Assembly (NCBI GenBank): GCA_022843325.1
Contig: JALHNV010000026.1
Span: forward strand, 1 to 42,209
Direction of reading: 5' to 3'
Source of the DNA: Pseudolabrys sp.
GTDB lineage: Bacteria > Pseudomonadota > Alphaproteobacteria > Rhizobiales > Xanthobacteraceae
DNA length: 42,209 nt
The notes beneath the pieces were generated by a model. That model was not told the origin of the DNA and searched no databases. It was given only the letters and a program-made list of their open reading frames with translations. The position numbers and the translations under genes were made by a program. This document shows, piece by piece, positions 9,788 through 18,126 of this stretch. Position 1 is the stretch's first letter. Each line of letters begins with the position of its first letter.

Positions 9788-10429
9788 TTACGGATAGAGC
9801 CGCGTCTTCTGCCACGGCGCGTTCTGGGTGTCCCGCGCGAACACGATGCGGTCGTGCAGGCGGAACGGGCGGTCGTGCCAGAACTCGATCGATAGCGGCA
9901 GGATGCGATAACCCGACCATTGCGGCGGCCGCGGCACGGTGCCGATGGCATAACGGGCCGCGGTCAGCGCGACTGCGGTCTCGAAGGCGAGGCGGCTTTC
10001 CAGCGGCGTCGATTGCTTGCTGGCCCAGGCGCCGATCTGTGCCTGCTTCGGCCGGCTGGCGAAATAGGCGTCGGCTTCGGCATCGGTGACGTGCTCGACG
10101 GCGCCGCGCACGCGCACCTGGCGGTTCAGCGACTTCCAGTGGAACACCAGCGCCGCCTTGGGGGTGGCGTCCAACTCCTGCCCCTTTTGGCTGCCTTTGT
10201 TGGTGTAGAAGACGAATCCCCGGTCATCGACGCCCTTCAGCAGCACCATGCGGGCGTTCGGCATCCCGTCACGGTCGACGGTGGCGATCGTCATGGCGGT
10301 CGGGTCACGGGGTTCCGATGCGGTGGCGTCCTGGAGCCAGGCCGCAAACAGACGAAAAGGCTCGTCGGCGGCGGTGAAATCACCACTCGTTAACCAGGTC
10401 GGGTGTTCAATCGGAGTTGTATCGGACAT
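9788..10429 (-). CDS. pdxH: Pyridoxamine 5'-phosphate oxidase
   Basis: A 213-residue FMN enzyme that oxidises pyridoxine or pyridoxamine 5'-phosphate to pyridoxal 5'-phosphate, the last step of vitamin B6 synthesis and salvage. Family marks are clear: [20 protein letters not shown] (FMN-binding strand region), [40 protein letters not shown] and the highly conserved C-terminal [12 protein letters not shown]...W-x-K-x-RLYP. The start at 10429 gives the family's usual length; an upstream extension is out of character. It is divergent from the surface lipoprotein gene, with about 90 bp between. Confidence 0.95.
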   Translation of the reverse strand: MSDTTPIEHPTWLTSGDFTAADEPFRLFAAWLQDATASEPRDPTAMTIATVDRDGMPNARMVLLKGVDDRGFVFYTNKGSQKGQELDATPKAALVFHWKSLNRQVRVRGAVEHVTDAEADAYFASRPKQAQIGAWASKQSTPLESRLAFETAVALTAARYAIGTVPRPPQWSGYRILPLSIEFWHDRPFRLHDRIVFARDTQNAPWQKTRLYP

Positions 10430-10517
10430 TGTTGGGAGCGTTCGGGTGAGCGGTCGCGAGACCTGTGTTTGTCGGGTCGTATATAGGGGAACTGCGCGCC
10501 GACGGCCATGGCGTGCG

Positions 10518-10943
10518 ATGACGCTGGCGGCCATGCTGATTCTGGCCGGCGGCAGCGGCGGCTGCAGCCTGTCGCTCCAGCTCGACTCGATGTTCAGCAG
10601 CGACAAAAGCGATCACACCGGCTCGATTGCCCCGGCGCCGATTTCCAAGGAAGCCGGCGTGCAGCCGTCCGATGCCGATCTGGCCTACACGCGGGCGGCG
10701 GCCAGCGAGGTCCTCCGGCGCGGCGGCAAGGACGTCAGCATGCCGTGGGAAAATCCAGCCAGCGGCGCGCGCGGCACCGTCACGCCGATTGCCTCCGCCT
10801 ATACCCATGAAGGCCGCACCTGCCGCGATTTCCTGGCGAGCTATGTCACCGGCACGTCGCAGACCTGGATGCAGGGCGAGGCCTGCCGGCAGAACAAGGG
10901 CGCCTGGGAAGTGCGCGCGCTGAAGCCGTGGAAGAATTCCTGA
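10518..10943 (+). CDS. RT0821/Lpp0805-type surface lipoprotein (17-kDa antigen-like domain)
   Basis: A 141-residue predicted lipoprotein. A hydrophobic signal ([12 protein letters not shown]) is followed by Cys at about residue 18, the probable lipidation site. The C-terminal half (about 60-141) with [20 protein letters not shown] and a second Cys in [19 protein letters not shown] matches the RT0821/Lpp0805 family, related to the rickettsial 17-kDa surface antigen. Its function is unknown. The start is uncertain: a GTG at 10446 in the same frame would add a more basic N-terminus (RRRPWR) before the signal, which may be the better signal peptide. It is followed by the J-protein gene. Confidence 0.75.
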   Translation: MTLAAMLILAGGSGGCSLSLQLDSMFSSDKSDHTGSIAPAPISKEAGVQPSDADLAYTRAAASEVLRRGGKDVSMPWENPASGARGTVTPIASAYTHEGRTCRDFLASYVTGTSQTWMQGEACRQNKGAWEVRALKPWKNS

Positions 10944-11057
10944 CGGGCGCCAAGTTGCGCAGCCTGCGTTGCATCCGGACCGCCGGAACCCCACATTAAG
11001 CTCGCGAGTCGCCGGTTCCGCCGGTGAACAGGGGCATTTTTCACGGAGTTGGCCAGG

Positions 11058-12029
11058 ATGCGCGACCCCTACACCATATTGGGGGTTTCCAAGGGTGCGA
11101 ACGAGGCGGAAATCAAGGCCGCCTACCGCAAGCTTGCCAAGAAGCATCACCCCGACGCCAACAAGTCGGATCCCAAAGCGGCTTCGCGTTTCGCCGAGCT
11201 GAACGCGGCCTATGAAATCGTCGGCGACGACAAGAAGCGCAAGGCGTTCGACAGCGGCGAGATCGACGCCGAGGGCAAGCCGCGCTTCCAGGGCTTCGAG
11301 GGCTTCGGCGCGCAGCCGGGCCGGGGCCAGAGCTACGGGCCGAACGCCAGCCAGTTCGAGAGCTTCTCCTTCGGTCAGGACGGCTTCCAGCGCCGCGCCG
11401 GCGGTGGCGGCGGAGGCGGTTTCGAGGATCTGTTGCGCGGCATGTTCGGCGGCCGGGCCGGCGGGTTCGAGACGGCGGATTTCGGCGCGCCCGGTGGCGG
11501 CGCCGCGGGTCAGGATCTGCAGGCGGCGCTGACCATTTCGTTGCCGGAGGCGGCGAAGGGCGTGAAGACGCGGCTGCAACTGCCGACCGGCAAGGAAATC
11601 GAGGTCAAGATTCCGGCCGGTCTGACCAGCGGCCAGCAGATCCGGCTGAAGGGGCAGGGCTGGGCCGGTCCGTCGGGCCGCGCCGGCGATGCCATCATCA
11701 CCGTCACCGTCGCACCGCATCCGGTGTTCACGCCGGACGGCGCCGATCTGCGGCTCGATCTGCCGGTGACGCTGTACGAAGCCGTGCTCGGCGGCAAAGT
11801 GCGGGTGCCGACGCTCGACGGCGCCGTCGAACTGGCCATTCCGGCCGGCACCAATTCCGGCCGCACGTTCCGCCTCAAGGGCAAGGGGCTCGCCGCCAAG
11901 AGCGGCAAGGGCGACCTGCTGGCGACCGTGCGCGTGGTGCTGCCGGATCGCGTCGACGACGAGTTCAAGAAGCTGATGGAGAAGTGGCGCGCCGACAATC
12001 CCTACGATCCGCGCAAGGATCTGGCGTAA
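11058..12029 (+). CDS. DnaJ-like co-chaperone (class II, CbpA type)
   Basis: A 323-residue Hsp40-type protein that would stimulate the DnaK ATPase. The J domain occupies residues 1-68, with HPD at 31-33; a Gly/Phe-rich linker (about 75-155, including GGGGGGGFEDLL) leads to two C-terminal beta-sandwich domains (about 157-315). The cysteine zinc-finger region of DnaJ proper is absent, which makes it class II. The ATG at 11058 is chosen because GGAG lies 9 bases upstream; a TTG at 11049 is too close to that site. It ends 4 bp from the convergent anti-sigma gene. Confidence 0.92.
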   Translation: MRDPYTILGVSKGANEAEIKAAYRKLAKKHHPDANKSDPKAASRFAELNAAYEIVGDDKKRKAFDSGEIDAEGKPRFQGFEGFGAQPGRGQSYGPNASQFESFSFGQDGFQRRAGGGGGGGFEDLLRGMFGGRAGGFETADFGAPGGGAAGQDLQAALTISLPEAAKGVKTRLQLPTGKEIEVKIPAGLTSGQQIRLKGQGWAGPSGRAGDAIITVTVAPHPVFTPDGADLRLDLPVTLYEAVLGGKVRVPTLDGAVELAIPAGTNSGRTFRLKGKGLAAKSGKGDLLATVRVVLPDRVDDEFKKLMEKWRADNPYDPRKDLA

Positions 12030-12033
12030 TCGC

Positions 12034-12837
12034 TCACGACTTCTTGGCGCCAGCGTCCATCTGCTCGTAGATCGCCTTGGTCACCGTCTCCAGCCGCTCG
12101 CGGTTGGCCGGGCCGCTGACCACATAGGCGGCGTTGTCGCCGGCCCAGTAGAACGCCGCGGCGCGCTCGCCTTCCTTGAAGCGCAACGCGGTCTCCGGGG
12201 TTTCCACGCGGGCGCAATAGATGGTGAAGCGCTCGCCGCTCGCCCCCTCATACATATAGAACGCCGCCGCGCCCGTGGGGCCGGGCAGCAGCCGGCCGCC
12301 GACCAGCCGCAAGCCGATCGGTTGCAGATCGGGAATGCGCTGTTCGTAGCCGAGACGTTTCGACAGCCACTGCGTCATGTGTTTTCGCTCGCTGCCGGGC
12401 ACCTCGACCGGATGGCGGACCTCGACCACATACAGACGGTAAGCCTCGAGCGCCTCGGCGGTGAAGCGTTCGAATACGCTCGGCGCTGGCGCCGGCGCCG
12501 AGGCCGACGCGCCGCGCGCCATCCAGCCGGTGGCGCCGCCGATCATGAAGACGGCGACCGCGGCGGCCGCGGCCATTGCCTGCCACCGCCGGCCGGCCGC
12601 GCGGCTGGTGCGGATCACCCGGTCGAGTTTGAGGCGCGCCGGCAGCGGCTCTTGGGCGACCGCGCCGTAATGCGCCCGGATGGCGTCGGCCTGCGCCTGC
12701 CAGGCCGCGACCAAGGCGGCCTGTTCGGGATGCGCGGCCAGCCAGGCGGTGACGGCCTCCTTGCGGCCAGCCGGCAATTCGCCGTCGACATAGGCGTGCA
12801 ACTCGTCCTCGGTCACGGGCAATTCGCGATCGATCAT
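12034..12837 (-). CDS. Membrane anti-sigma factor partner of the adjacent ECF sigma factor
   Basis: A 267-residue protein. The N-terminal segment ELHAYVDGELPAGRKEAVTA (about 12-31) is the usual anti-sigma start, but the zinc-binding H-x3-C-x2-C of ZAS domains is absent. One transmembrane helix lies near 84-108 (WQAMAAAAAVAVFMIGGATGWMA), followed by a periplasmic domain of about 155 residues. This is the standard arrangement for holding a sigma factor at the membrane until a signal arrives. It begins 16 bp after the sigma gene stop. The signal is unknown. Confidence 0.85.
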   Translation of the reverse strand: MIDRELPVTEDELHAYVDGELPAGRKEAVTAWLAAHPEQAALVAAWQAQADAIRAHYGAVAQEPLPARLKLDRVIRTSRAAGRRWQAMAAAAAVAVFMIGGATGWMARGASASAPAPAPSVFERFTAEALEAYRLYVVEVRHPVEVPGSERKHMTQWLSKRLGYEQRIPDLQPIGLRLVGGRLLPGPTGAAAFYMYEGASGERFTIYCARVETPETALRFKEGERAAAFYWAGDNAAYVVSGPANRERLETVTKAIYEQMDAGAKKS

Positions 12838-12853
12838 GGCTCTGCCTTCTCCG

Positions 12854-13345
12854 TCATTTCACGCGGCGAAGCGTCGGACGCCCGCCCTCGAGATAAGTCT
12901 TGATCTGCGCCCGCGCCCGCGCCAGGCGTGACATCACGGTGCCGATCGGAACGCCCTGCACCTCGGCGACCTCGCGGTAACTGAGGCCCTCCAGCACCAC
13001 CAGCAGCAAGGCGTTGCGCTGGTCCTCCACCAGCGTCGCCAGCGCGCGTTCGATGTCGCGGCCGCCGGCTTCCGGTCCGGCCAGATCCGGCGCGTCGTTG
13101 TCATCGATCGACGACATCGCCGGCCGCCGCGCCAGCGAGCGCAGCCGGTTGCGGTTGAGGTTGGTCAGGATGGTGTACATCCAGCTCCGCAACTCGCCGC
13201 CGTGGAACAGGTGTTCCGAACGCAACGCCCGCACCAGGGTGTCCTGCACAAGATCGTCGGCGATATCGGCGTCCCGGGTCAGGGCGCGTGCATACCGGCG
13301 CAGCGCCGGGATCGTTGACTCAACGTCCTTCTGAAACGTCGCCAC
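12854..13345 (-). CDS. ECF RNA polymerase sigma factor
   Basis: A 163-residue sigma-70 family factor of the extracytoplasmic-function type. Region 2 (about 10-75) has DIADDLVQDTLVRAL and the -10 recognition stretch LRSWMYTILTNLNRNRLRS; region 4 (about 105-155) has LSYREVAEVQGVPIGTVMSR, the -35 recognition helix. There is no region 3 and no extra C-terminal domain. The start is a GTG at 13345, with AAGG about 9 bases upstream. It is paired with the anti-sigma gene 16 bp downstream. I could not identify a convincing autoregulated GGAAC-type promoter in the upstream 238 bp. Confidence 0.93.
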   Translation of the reverse strand: MATFQKDVESTIPALRRYARALTRDADIADDLVQDTLVRALRSEHLFHGGELRSWMYTILTNLNRNRLRSLARRPAMSSIDDNDAPDLAGPEAGGRDIERALATLVEDQRNALLLVVLEGLSYREVAEVQGVPIGTVMSRLARARAQIKTYLEGGRPTLRRVK

Positions 13346-13583
13346 CTCGGTGCCCTTGTTTTTATACGCACGCTCTGGCGCCCGGCCGACGCGGGGGGAA
13401 CCATGCGGTCGCTGCCGTCGGCAGCCGCGATTACCCAGAATAACCCCTATGGCCGCCCCGTATTCCCCAAAATTGCTGAATTAACAGCGCCGTGCGGTCC
13501 GGCCCTTGCACTTGCTTGCTGGCCTTTGGACCCTATGCCATAGGAGGCGGCCGGCGGTGGCTGGGCACGGCGGGGACCGATTG

Positions 13584-14405
13584 ATGGCTGAAATCTCAGG
13601 GATAATGCGCGGCAAACGCGGGCTGATCATGGGCGTGGCGAACAACCGCTCGATCGCCTGGGGCATTGCGCGCGCCTGCCGCGATCACGGCGCCGACCTC
13701 GCCTTCACCTACCAGGGCGAGGCGCTGAAAAAGCGCGTCGAGCCGCTGGCCGAAGAGGTGGACGGCCTGGTGGTTGGGCATTGCGACGTCACCGATCCGG
13801 CCTCGCTGGACGCGGTATTCGCGGCGGTGCAATCGGCCTGGGGCTCGCTCGATTTCTTGGTGCACGCGATCGCGTTTTCGGACAAGGACCAGCTCGACGG
13901 CCGTTACGTCGATACCACCGAAGACAACTTCACCAAGACGATGATGATCAGCTGCTATTCGTTCACGGCGATCGCGCAGCGCGCCGAGAAGCTGATGACC
14001 AATGGCGGTTCGCTGCTGACGCTGACCTATTACGGCGCCGAGAAGTGGATGCCGCATTACAACGTGATGGGGCTGGCCAAGGCGGCGCTGGAATCCTCGG
14101 TGCGCTATATGGCGGCCGATCTCGGCGTCAAGAACATCCGCGTCAACGCCATCTCGGCAGGCCCGATCAAGACGCTGGCGGCGTCCGGTATCGGCGACTT
14201 CCGGTATATCCTGAAGTGGAACGAATATAATACGCCGCTGCGGCGCAACGTCAGCCTCGACGATGTCGGCAAAGCCGGCGTGTTCTTCCTGTCCGATCTG
14301 TCGAGCGGCATCACCGGCGAGATCACCCACGTCGATGCCGGTTACCACGTCGTCGGTATCAAGCATCCCGACGCGCCTGATTTCGCCGTCGGCAAGCTCG
14401 AGTAA
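13584..14405 (+). CDS. fabI: Enoyl-ACP reductase (NADH), FabI type
   Basis: A 273-residue reductase for the last step of each fatty-acid elongation cycle. The cofactor site reads GVANNRSIAWGIA (17-29); the catalytic pair is Tyr159 and Lys166, the Y-x6-K spacing that distinguishes FabI from other SDRs. The C-terminal GEITHVDAGYHVVGI is typical. The ATG at 13584 gives the family N-terminus; a longer frame from 13506 adds unrelated sequence. Its stop overlaps the next start by one base (TAATG), so the phosphatase is translationally coupled. Confidence 0.95.
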   Translation: MAEISGIMRGKRGLIMGVANNRSIAWGIARACRDHGADLAFTYQGEALKKRVEPLAEEVDGLVVGHCDVTDPASLDAVFAAVQSAWGSLDFLVHAIAFSDKDQLDGRYVDTTEDNFTKTMMISCYSFTAIAQRAEKLMTNGGSLLTLTYYGAEKWMPHYNVMGLAKAALESSVRYMAADLGVKNIRVNAISAGPIKTLAASGIGDFRYILKWNEYNTPLRRNVSLDDVGKAGVFFLSDLSSGITGEITHVDAGYHVVGIKHPDAPDFAVGKLE

Positions 14406-15016
14406 TGACCGCGGCAGCACGGCCGACCGTCTTCTATGTCCGTCACGGCGAGACCGACTGGAACGTCGCCGGCCGCCTGCAGGGCCGCCGTGACATCCCG
14501 CTGAACGCGCGCGGCCGCGAACAGGCGACGCATTGCGGCGATCTGCTGCGCGATCTGTTCGCCAGAGAGGGCCGCGATCCGGCCAGCCTCGACTATGTCG
14601 CAAGCCCGCTCGGCCGCGCCCGCGAGACCATGGAGCTGGCGCGCACGGCGCTCGGCCTGCCGGCGGATGGTTACGCGGTGACGGAGCAGCTTGCCGAACT
14701 CTCGTTCGGCGACTGGGAGGGTTTCACCATCGCGCAATTGCATGAGCGCGACCCGGCGCGCATTTCGCAGCGCGAACATGACAAGTGGCATTTCCTGCCG
14801 CCGGGCGGCGAGAGCTACAAGATGGTCGGAGCGCGGATGGGCGCCTGGTACGAGACGCTGACCCGCGACACCGTGGCGGTCGCCCATGGCGGCACCGCGC
14901 GCGGCCTGATGGCCAGCCTCGGCATCGCCAGGCCCGCGGCCGCGCCCTTGATCGATATAACGCAAGGGGTGCTCTACGTGTTCGAAGGCGGCGGGACGCT
15001 GACGCGCTACGCTTGA
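14405..15016 (+). CDS. Histidine phosphatase (phosphoglycerate mutase-like)
   Basis: A 203-residue member of the histidine phosphatase superfamily (GpmB/CobC-like). The catalytic RHGET is at residues 14-18, the second arginine region reads SPLGRARETMELA, and the second catalytic His lies in VAVAHGGTARGL. It is often annotated as phosphoglycerate mutase, but a broad phosphatase role is as likely. It overlaps fabI by one base, an arrangement I associate with this lineage. A perfect hairpin terminator follows 22 bp after the stop. Confidence 0.88.
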   Translation: MTAAARPTVFYVRHGETDWNVAGRLQGRRDIPLNARGREQATHCGDLLRDLFAREGRDPASLDYVASPLGRARETMELARTALGLPADGYAVTEQLAELSFGDWEGFTIAQLHERDPARISQREHDKWHFLPPGGESYKMVGARMGAWYETLTRDTVAVAHGGTARGLMASLGIARPAAAPLIDITQGVLYVFEGGGTLTRYA

Positions 15017-15038
15017 GCCGTTCAAGCCGGCAAATGCA

Positions 15039-15067
15039 AAACGGCCGGACAATGTGTCCGGCCGTTT
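15039..15067. terminator. Perfect 13-bp hairpin, bidirectional terminator
   Basis: AAACGGCCGGACA (15039-15051) pairs without mismatch with TGTCCGGCCGTTT (15055-15067) around a 3-base loop. It lies between two convergent genes (phosphatase plus, lysine-rich protein minus) and has short A/T ends on both sides, so it probably ends both transcripts. Confidence 0.85.
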
Positions 15068-15107
15068 GTCTGAGCGCGGTTGGCCGCGCCCGAAATCGGA
15101 TCGAAGC

Positions 15108-15470
15108 TTAGGCGGCGATGCGATAGACGATTTCCGAGGTCTTCTTCTTGGCCTTCGGCGCCGCCTTCTTCTTGGCGGCCTTCTTCTTGGCAGCCGAGAA
15201 ATCGGTGGTGGTCAGCTCGGACTTCTTCTTTGCCTTCGGCGCCGCCTTCTTCTTGGCGGCCTTCTTCTTGGCGGCCGAGAAATCGGTGGTGGTCAGTTCG
15301 GACTTCTTCTTCTTCGCCTTCGGTGCCGCCTTCTTCTTGGCAGCCTTTTTCTTCGCCGCCGACAGCTCGTAGCTGTTCACGGTGTCGTTGGAGGCGGGCG
15401 CCGCGATGGTCGGCAGAGCGGAGGTGGCGAGAAAGCCGAGAGCAACGGCCAGGACAGTAAGCTTGCGCAT
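15108..15470 (-). CDS. Exported lysine/alanine-rich repeat protein
   Basis: A 120-residue protein. A clear signal peptide (1-24, MRKLTVLAVALGFLATSALP then TIAA) is followed by a linker and three tandem repeats (37-64, 65-91, 92-110) of the pattern SAAKKKAAKKKAAPKAKKK, each of the first two followed by SELTTTDF. The mature protein is very basic and resembles histone H1 / AlgP-type tails, but here it is predicted to leave the cytoplasm. The ATG at 15470 follows GGGGAAAC. Its role is unknown; binding to an acidic envelope polymer or extracellular DNA is speculation. A terminator lies at 15039-15067. Confidence 0.75.
   Translation of the reverse strand: MRKLTVLAVALGFLATSALPTIAAPASNDTVNSYELSAAKKKAAKKKAAPKAKKKKSELTTTDFSAAKKKAAKKKAAPKAKKKSELTTTDFSAAKKKAAKKKAAPKAKKKTSEIVYRIAA
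15111..15362 (-). repeat. Three in-frame tandem coding repeats (about 81-87 bp each)
   Basis: Units at 15279-15362, 15198-15278 and 15111-15197 are nearly identical over the lysine/alanine part. Unit 1 has one extra AAG codon relative to unit 2. Unit 3 loses similarity at the end, where the protein finishes SEIVYRIAA. The near identity at DNA level, including synonymous sites, suggests recent duplication or frequent recombination. Confidence 0.8.
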
Positions 15471-15801
15471 GTGAGTTTCCCCGTTGGATACATTTTTATT
15501 GGCAGGAGCCGGCAGTCGATCTTCTCGTCTGACGATGTTGTTTGTCTCGCCGCCAAGGCGCACTTCATAACCGAAGACGGCCTGCAATTGCAATTCAAAA
15601 ACAGAAAAAACGTAGATATTTCCGTAGCTTAACGGATGTTCATTTTCGTTTTGACCTGAATGTTTGTTCAGCAAGATGATGGCCGGTGTCCGGCAAGATC
15701 GGCGCGCACCGGCTTCCGTCGCAGCATGCCGTCCGCTCATTTGACCGCCGTGAAGGCGCGGGGTACCAAATCTCGCACCCGCGAACAGCCAGCAGATCGC
15801 T
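15471..15801. promoter_or_regulatory. Divergent intergenic region with a candidate aroC promoter
   Basis: The 331-bp region between the lysine-rich gene and aroC is distinctly A/T-rich from 15500 to 15670. On the plus strand TTGACC (15651-15656) and AGATGA (15674-15679), 17 bp apart, form a possible sigma-70 promoter for aroC with a poor -10. No gene, RNA or riboswitch was recognised. Other weak promoter matches exist, so this assignment is tentative. Confidence 0.3.
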
Positions 15802-16923
15802 ATGTCGTTCAATACCTTCGGTCATCTTTTCCGGTTCACCAGCTTCGGCGAAAGCCATGGAGCGGCGATCGGCTGCGTGGTCGACGGCTGCCCGCCGCGT
15901 ATTCCGCTGGAGGCGGCCGAAATTCAGGTCCACCTCGACAAGCGGCGGCCGGGCCAGTCGCGTTTCACCACCCAGCGCCAGGAGCCGGACGCGGTGAAGA
16001 TCATGTCGGGTGTGTTCTCGGACGACCGCACCGGCGGCCAGGTCACCACCGGCACGCCGATCATGCTGCTGATCGAGAACGTCGATCAGCGCTCCAAGGA
16101 CTATTCCGATATCCGCGACAAGTACCGGCCGGGCCACGCCGGCTACACCTATGATGTCAAATACGGCGTGCAGGATTATCGCGGCGGCGGGCGCGCTTCG
16201 GCGCGCGAGACCGCGGCGCGGGTCGCCGCCGGCGCCATCGCCCGCAAGATCGTGCCGGGTCTCTCGGTGCGCGGCGCGCTGGTGCAGATGGGGCCGCACA
16301 AGATCGACCGTTCGCGCTGGGACTGGAACGAGGTCGACAACAATCCGTTCTTCTGCCCGGACCCGGTGCAGGCCAAGTTCTTCGAAAGCTATCTCGATGG
16401 CGTACGCAAATCCGGCTCGTCGGTCGGCGCGGTGATCGAGGTCGTGGCCGAAGGCGTGCCGGCCGGGCTCGGCGCGCCGGTCTACGCCAAGCTCGACGCC
16501 GAACTGGCCGCGGCGCTGATGGGCATCAACGCGGTCAAGGGCGTCGAGATCGGCGACGGCTTCGACACCGCGATCATGGCCGGCGAGGACAATGCCGACG
16601 AGATGCGGATCGGCAACGACAACAAGCCGGTGTTTCTGTCCAACCATGCCGGCGGCATTCTCGGCGGCATTTCGACCGGGCAGGCGATCGTGGCGCGTTT
16701 CGCGGTCAAGCCGACCTCGTCGATCCTCAACCCCCGCAAGACCGTCGATCGCTACGGCAACGACACCGAGGTCGTCACCAAGGGCCGCCACGATCCGTGC
16801 GTCGGCATCCGCGCCGTGCCGATCGGCGAGGCGATGGTGGCGTGTGTGCTGGCCGATCACTATCTGATGCACCGGGCCCAGGTGGGCGAGGGGACGGCGT
16901 GGCCGTTCGCGCCGGGCCGTTGA
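15802..16923 (+). CDS. aroC: Chorismate synthase
   Basis: A 373-residue enzyme converting 5-enolpyruvylshikimate 3-phosphate to chorismate with reduced FMN, the last shikimate-pathway step. The family signatures are present: [17 protein letters not shown] (14-30), the [20 protein letters not shown] region (about 131-150), and near the C-terminus [17 protein letters not shown]. Length and N-terminus ([20 protein letters not shown]) are typical of alphaproteobacteria. Followed by ribB after a 66-bp gap containing a small hairpin. Confidence 0.97.
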   Translation: MSFNTFGHLFRFTSFGESHGAAIGCVVDGCPPRIPLEAAEIQVHLDKRRPGQSRFTTQRQEPDAVKIMSGVFSDDRTGGQVTTGTPIMLLIENVDQRSKDYSDIRDKYRPGHAGYTYDVKYGVQDYRGGGRASARETAARVAAGAIARKIVPGLSVRGALVQMGPHKIDRSRWDWNEVDNNPFFCPDPVQAKFFESYLDGVRKSGSSVGAVIEVVAEGVPAGLGAPVYAKLDAELAAALMGINAVKGVEIGDGFDTAIMAGEDNADEMRIGNDNKPVFLSNHAGGILGGISTGQAIVARFAVKPTSSILNPRKTVDRYGNDTEVVTKGRHDPCVGIRAVPIGEAMVACVLADHYLMHRAQVGEGTAWPFAPGR

Positions 16924-16936
16924 TGAGCTTTCTTTT

Positions 16937-16968
16937 CTTTCCTCTCCCTTCCGGCGAGAGGGAGAAAG
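16937..16968. repeat. Imperfect hairpin between aroC and ribB
   Basis: CTTT (16937-16940) and CTCCCT (16944-16949) can pair with AGGGAG (16959-16964) and AAAG (16965-16968), leaving a three-base bulge. It looks like a degraded copy of a common CCTCTCCC...GAGAGGGAG intergenic repeat. No T-run follows, so read-through into ribB is likely. Confidence 0.35.
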
Positions 16969-16989
16969 GGATGAGTTTTGGAGATTCTT

Positions 16990-18081
16990 GTGTCCAGCAT
17001 CCACAGCAGAGTTGAAGCGGCCATCAAGGCCTTCGCCAAAGGCGAGATCGTTGTCGTCATGGACGACGACGACCGCGAGAACGAGGGCGACCTGTTCGTC
17101 GCCGCGTCGCTCTGCACGCCGGAGAAGATGGCCTTCATCATCCGCAACACGTCGGGCATCGTCTGCGCGCCGCTGGGCATCGAGCATGCGCGCCGCCTGC
17201 ATCTCGATCCGATGGTGGCGGAAAACGACGCGCCGCTTGGCACCGCCTTCACCGTGACGGTGGACGTCAAGCACGGCCTGTCGACCGGCATCTCTGCCGA
17301 AGAGCGTACCAATACCGTGCGCGCGCTGGCCAACGACAACAGCGGCGCCTCGGATTTCGTCCGGCCTGGCCACGTGTTTCCGCTGGTGGCGCGCGAGGGC
17401 GGCGTGCTGATGCGCTCCGGCCATACCGAGGCCTGCGTCGATCTCTGCCGGCTCGCCAACCTGCCGCCGGTCGGCGTGCTGTCCGAACTGATGAAAGACG
17501 ACGGCACCGTGATGCGCGGACCCGAGGTCGCGGCCTTTGCCGAGAAACATGGGCTGGCGCAGGTTTCGATCGCCGATCTGATCGAGTACCGGCAGAACCG
17601 CGACAAGCTGGTCGAGCGGGTGGCCGAATTCCAGTTGGCGTCGGATATCGGCACGCTGAATGGTTATGCCTATGTGACGCCATTTGACCGGGTGCATCAC
17701 ATGGCTTTTGTCTACGGCGATATCGGCGACGGCAAGGACGTGCCGGCGCGGCTGCACCGCGCCGATGTGATCGGCGACGTGTTCGGCGGCGCCAAGGCGA
17801 TTCGCGCCTCGCTGGCGCGGTTCAAGGCGGCCGGCCGCGGCGTCATCGTCTATTTGCGCGATGGCACCGCCGGCGTGCCGGTGGCGCAGATCCCGCAAGA
17901 GGGGGATACCGGCACCGAGACGGCGCGGTCGCAGCAGTGGCGGGAAGTCGGGCTGGGTGCGCAGATCTTGCGGGACCTTGGCATTTCCTCGATCCGGCTG
18001 CTGTCGTCCAGCAAGCGCACCTATGTCGGTCTGGGCGGTTTCGGCATTGAAATCGCCGATACCGAGACGTTGGAAAGCTGA
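16990..18081 (+). CDS. ribB: 3,4-dihydroxy-2-butanone 4-phosphate synthase with degenerate RibA domain (RibBX)
   Basis: A 363-residue protein for riboflavin synthesis. Residues 1-205 are a complete RibB domain (DDDDRENEGDL, TGISAEERTNT, GHTEACVDLC), which makes the four-carbon unit from ribulose 5-phosphate. Residues ~210-363 align to GTP cyclohydrolase II, but the zinc-binding cysteines (C-x10-C-x-C) are missing: the region reads ARLHRADVIGDVFGGAKAIR. The second activity is therefore unlikely; this matches the alphaproteobacterial RibBX type. The GTG at 16990 is chosen because TGGAG lies 6 bases before it; a TTG at 16978 is the alternative. It follows aroC. Confidence 0.9.
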   Translation: MSSIHSRVEAAIKAFAKGEIVVVMDDDDRENEGDLFVAASLCTPEKMAFIIRNTSGIVCAPLGIEHARRLHLDPMVAENDAPLGTAFTVTVDVKHGLSTGISAEERTNTVRALANDNSGASDFVRPGHVFPLVAREGGVLMRSGHTEACVDLCRLANLPPVGVLSELMKDDGTVMRGPEVAAFAEKHGLAQVSIADLIEYRQNRDKLVERVAEFQLASDIGTLNGYAYVTPFDRVHHMAFVYGDIGDGKDVPARLHRADVIGDVFGGAKAIRASLARFKAAGRGVIVYLRDGTAGVPVAQIPQEGDTGTETARSQQWREVGLGAQILRDLGISSIRLLSSSKRTYVGLGGFGIEIADTETLES

Positions 18082-18126
18082 AACTTCCCGCTTCTTTTTA
18101 GCCGCGCGCCGTGCCACCATTCGCGG

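Noticed and set aside
13411-13425. Perfect palindrome GCTGCCG-T-CGGCAGC plus a GGAACC nearby (about 13398), upstream of the ECF sigma gene
   Set aside because: The GGAACC is on the plus strand, pointing away from the sigma gene, and no -10 element lies at the spacing needed for an ECF promoter. The palindrome alone is too little evidence for an operator.
15640-18120. Open frame of more than 800 codons on the minus strand across aroC and ribB
   Set aside because: It is the GC-rich shadow of two strongly recognised genes on the plus strand; the translation is Arg/His/Asp-rich with no family likeness.
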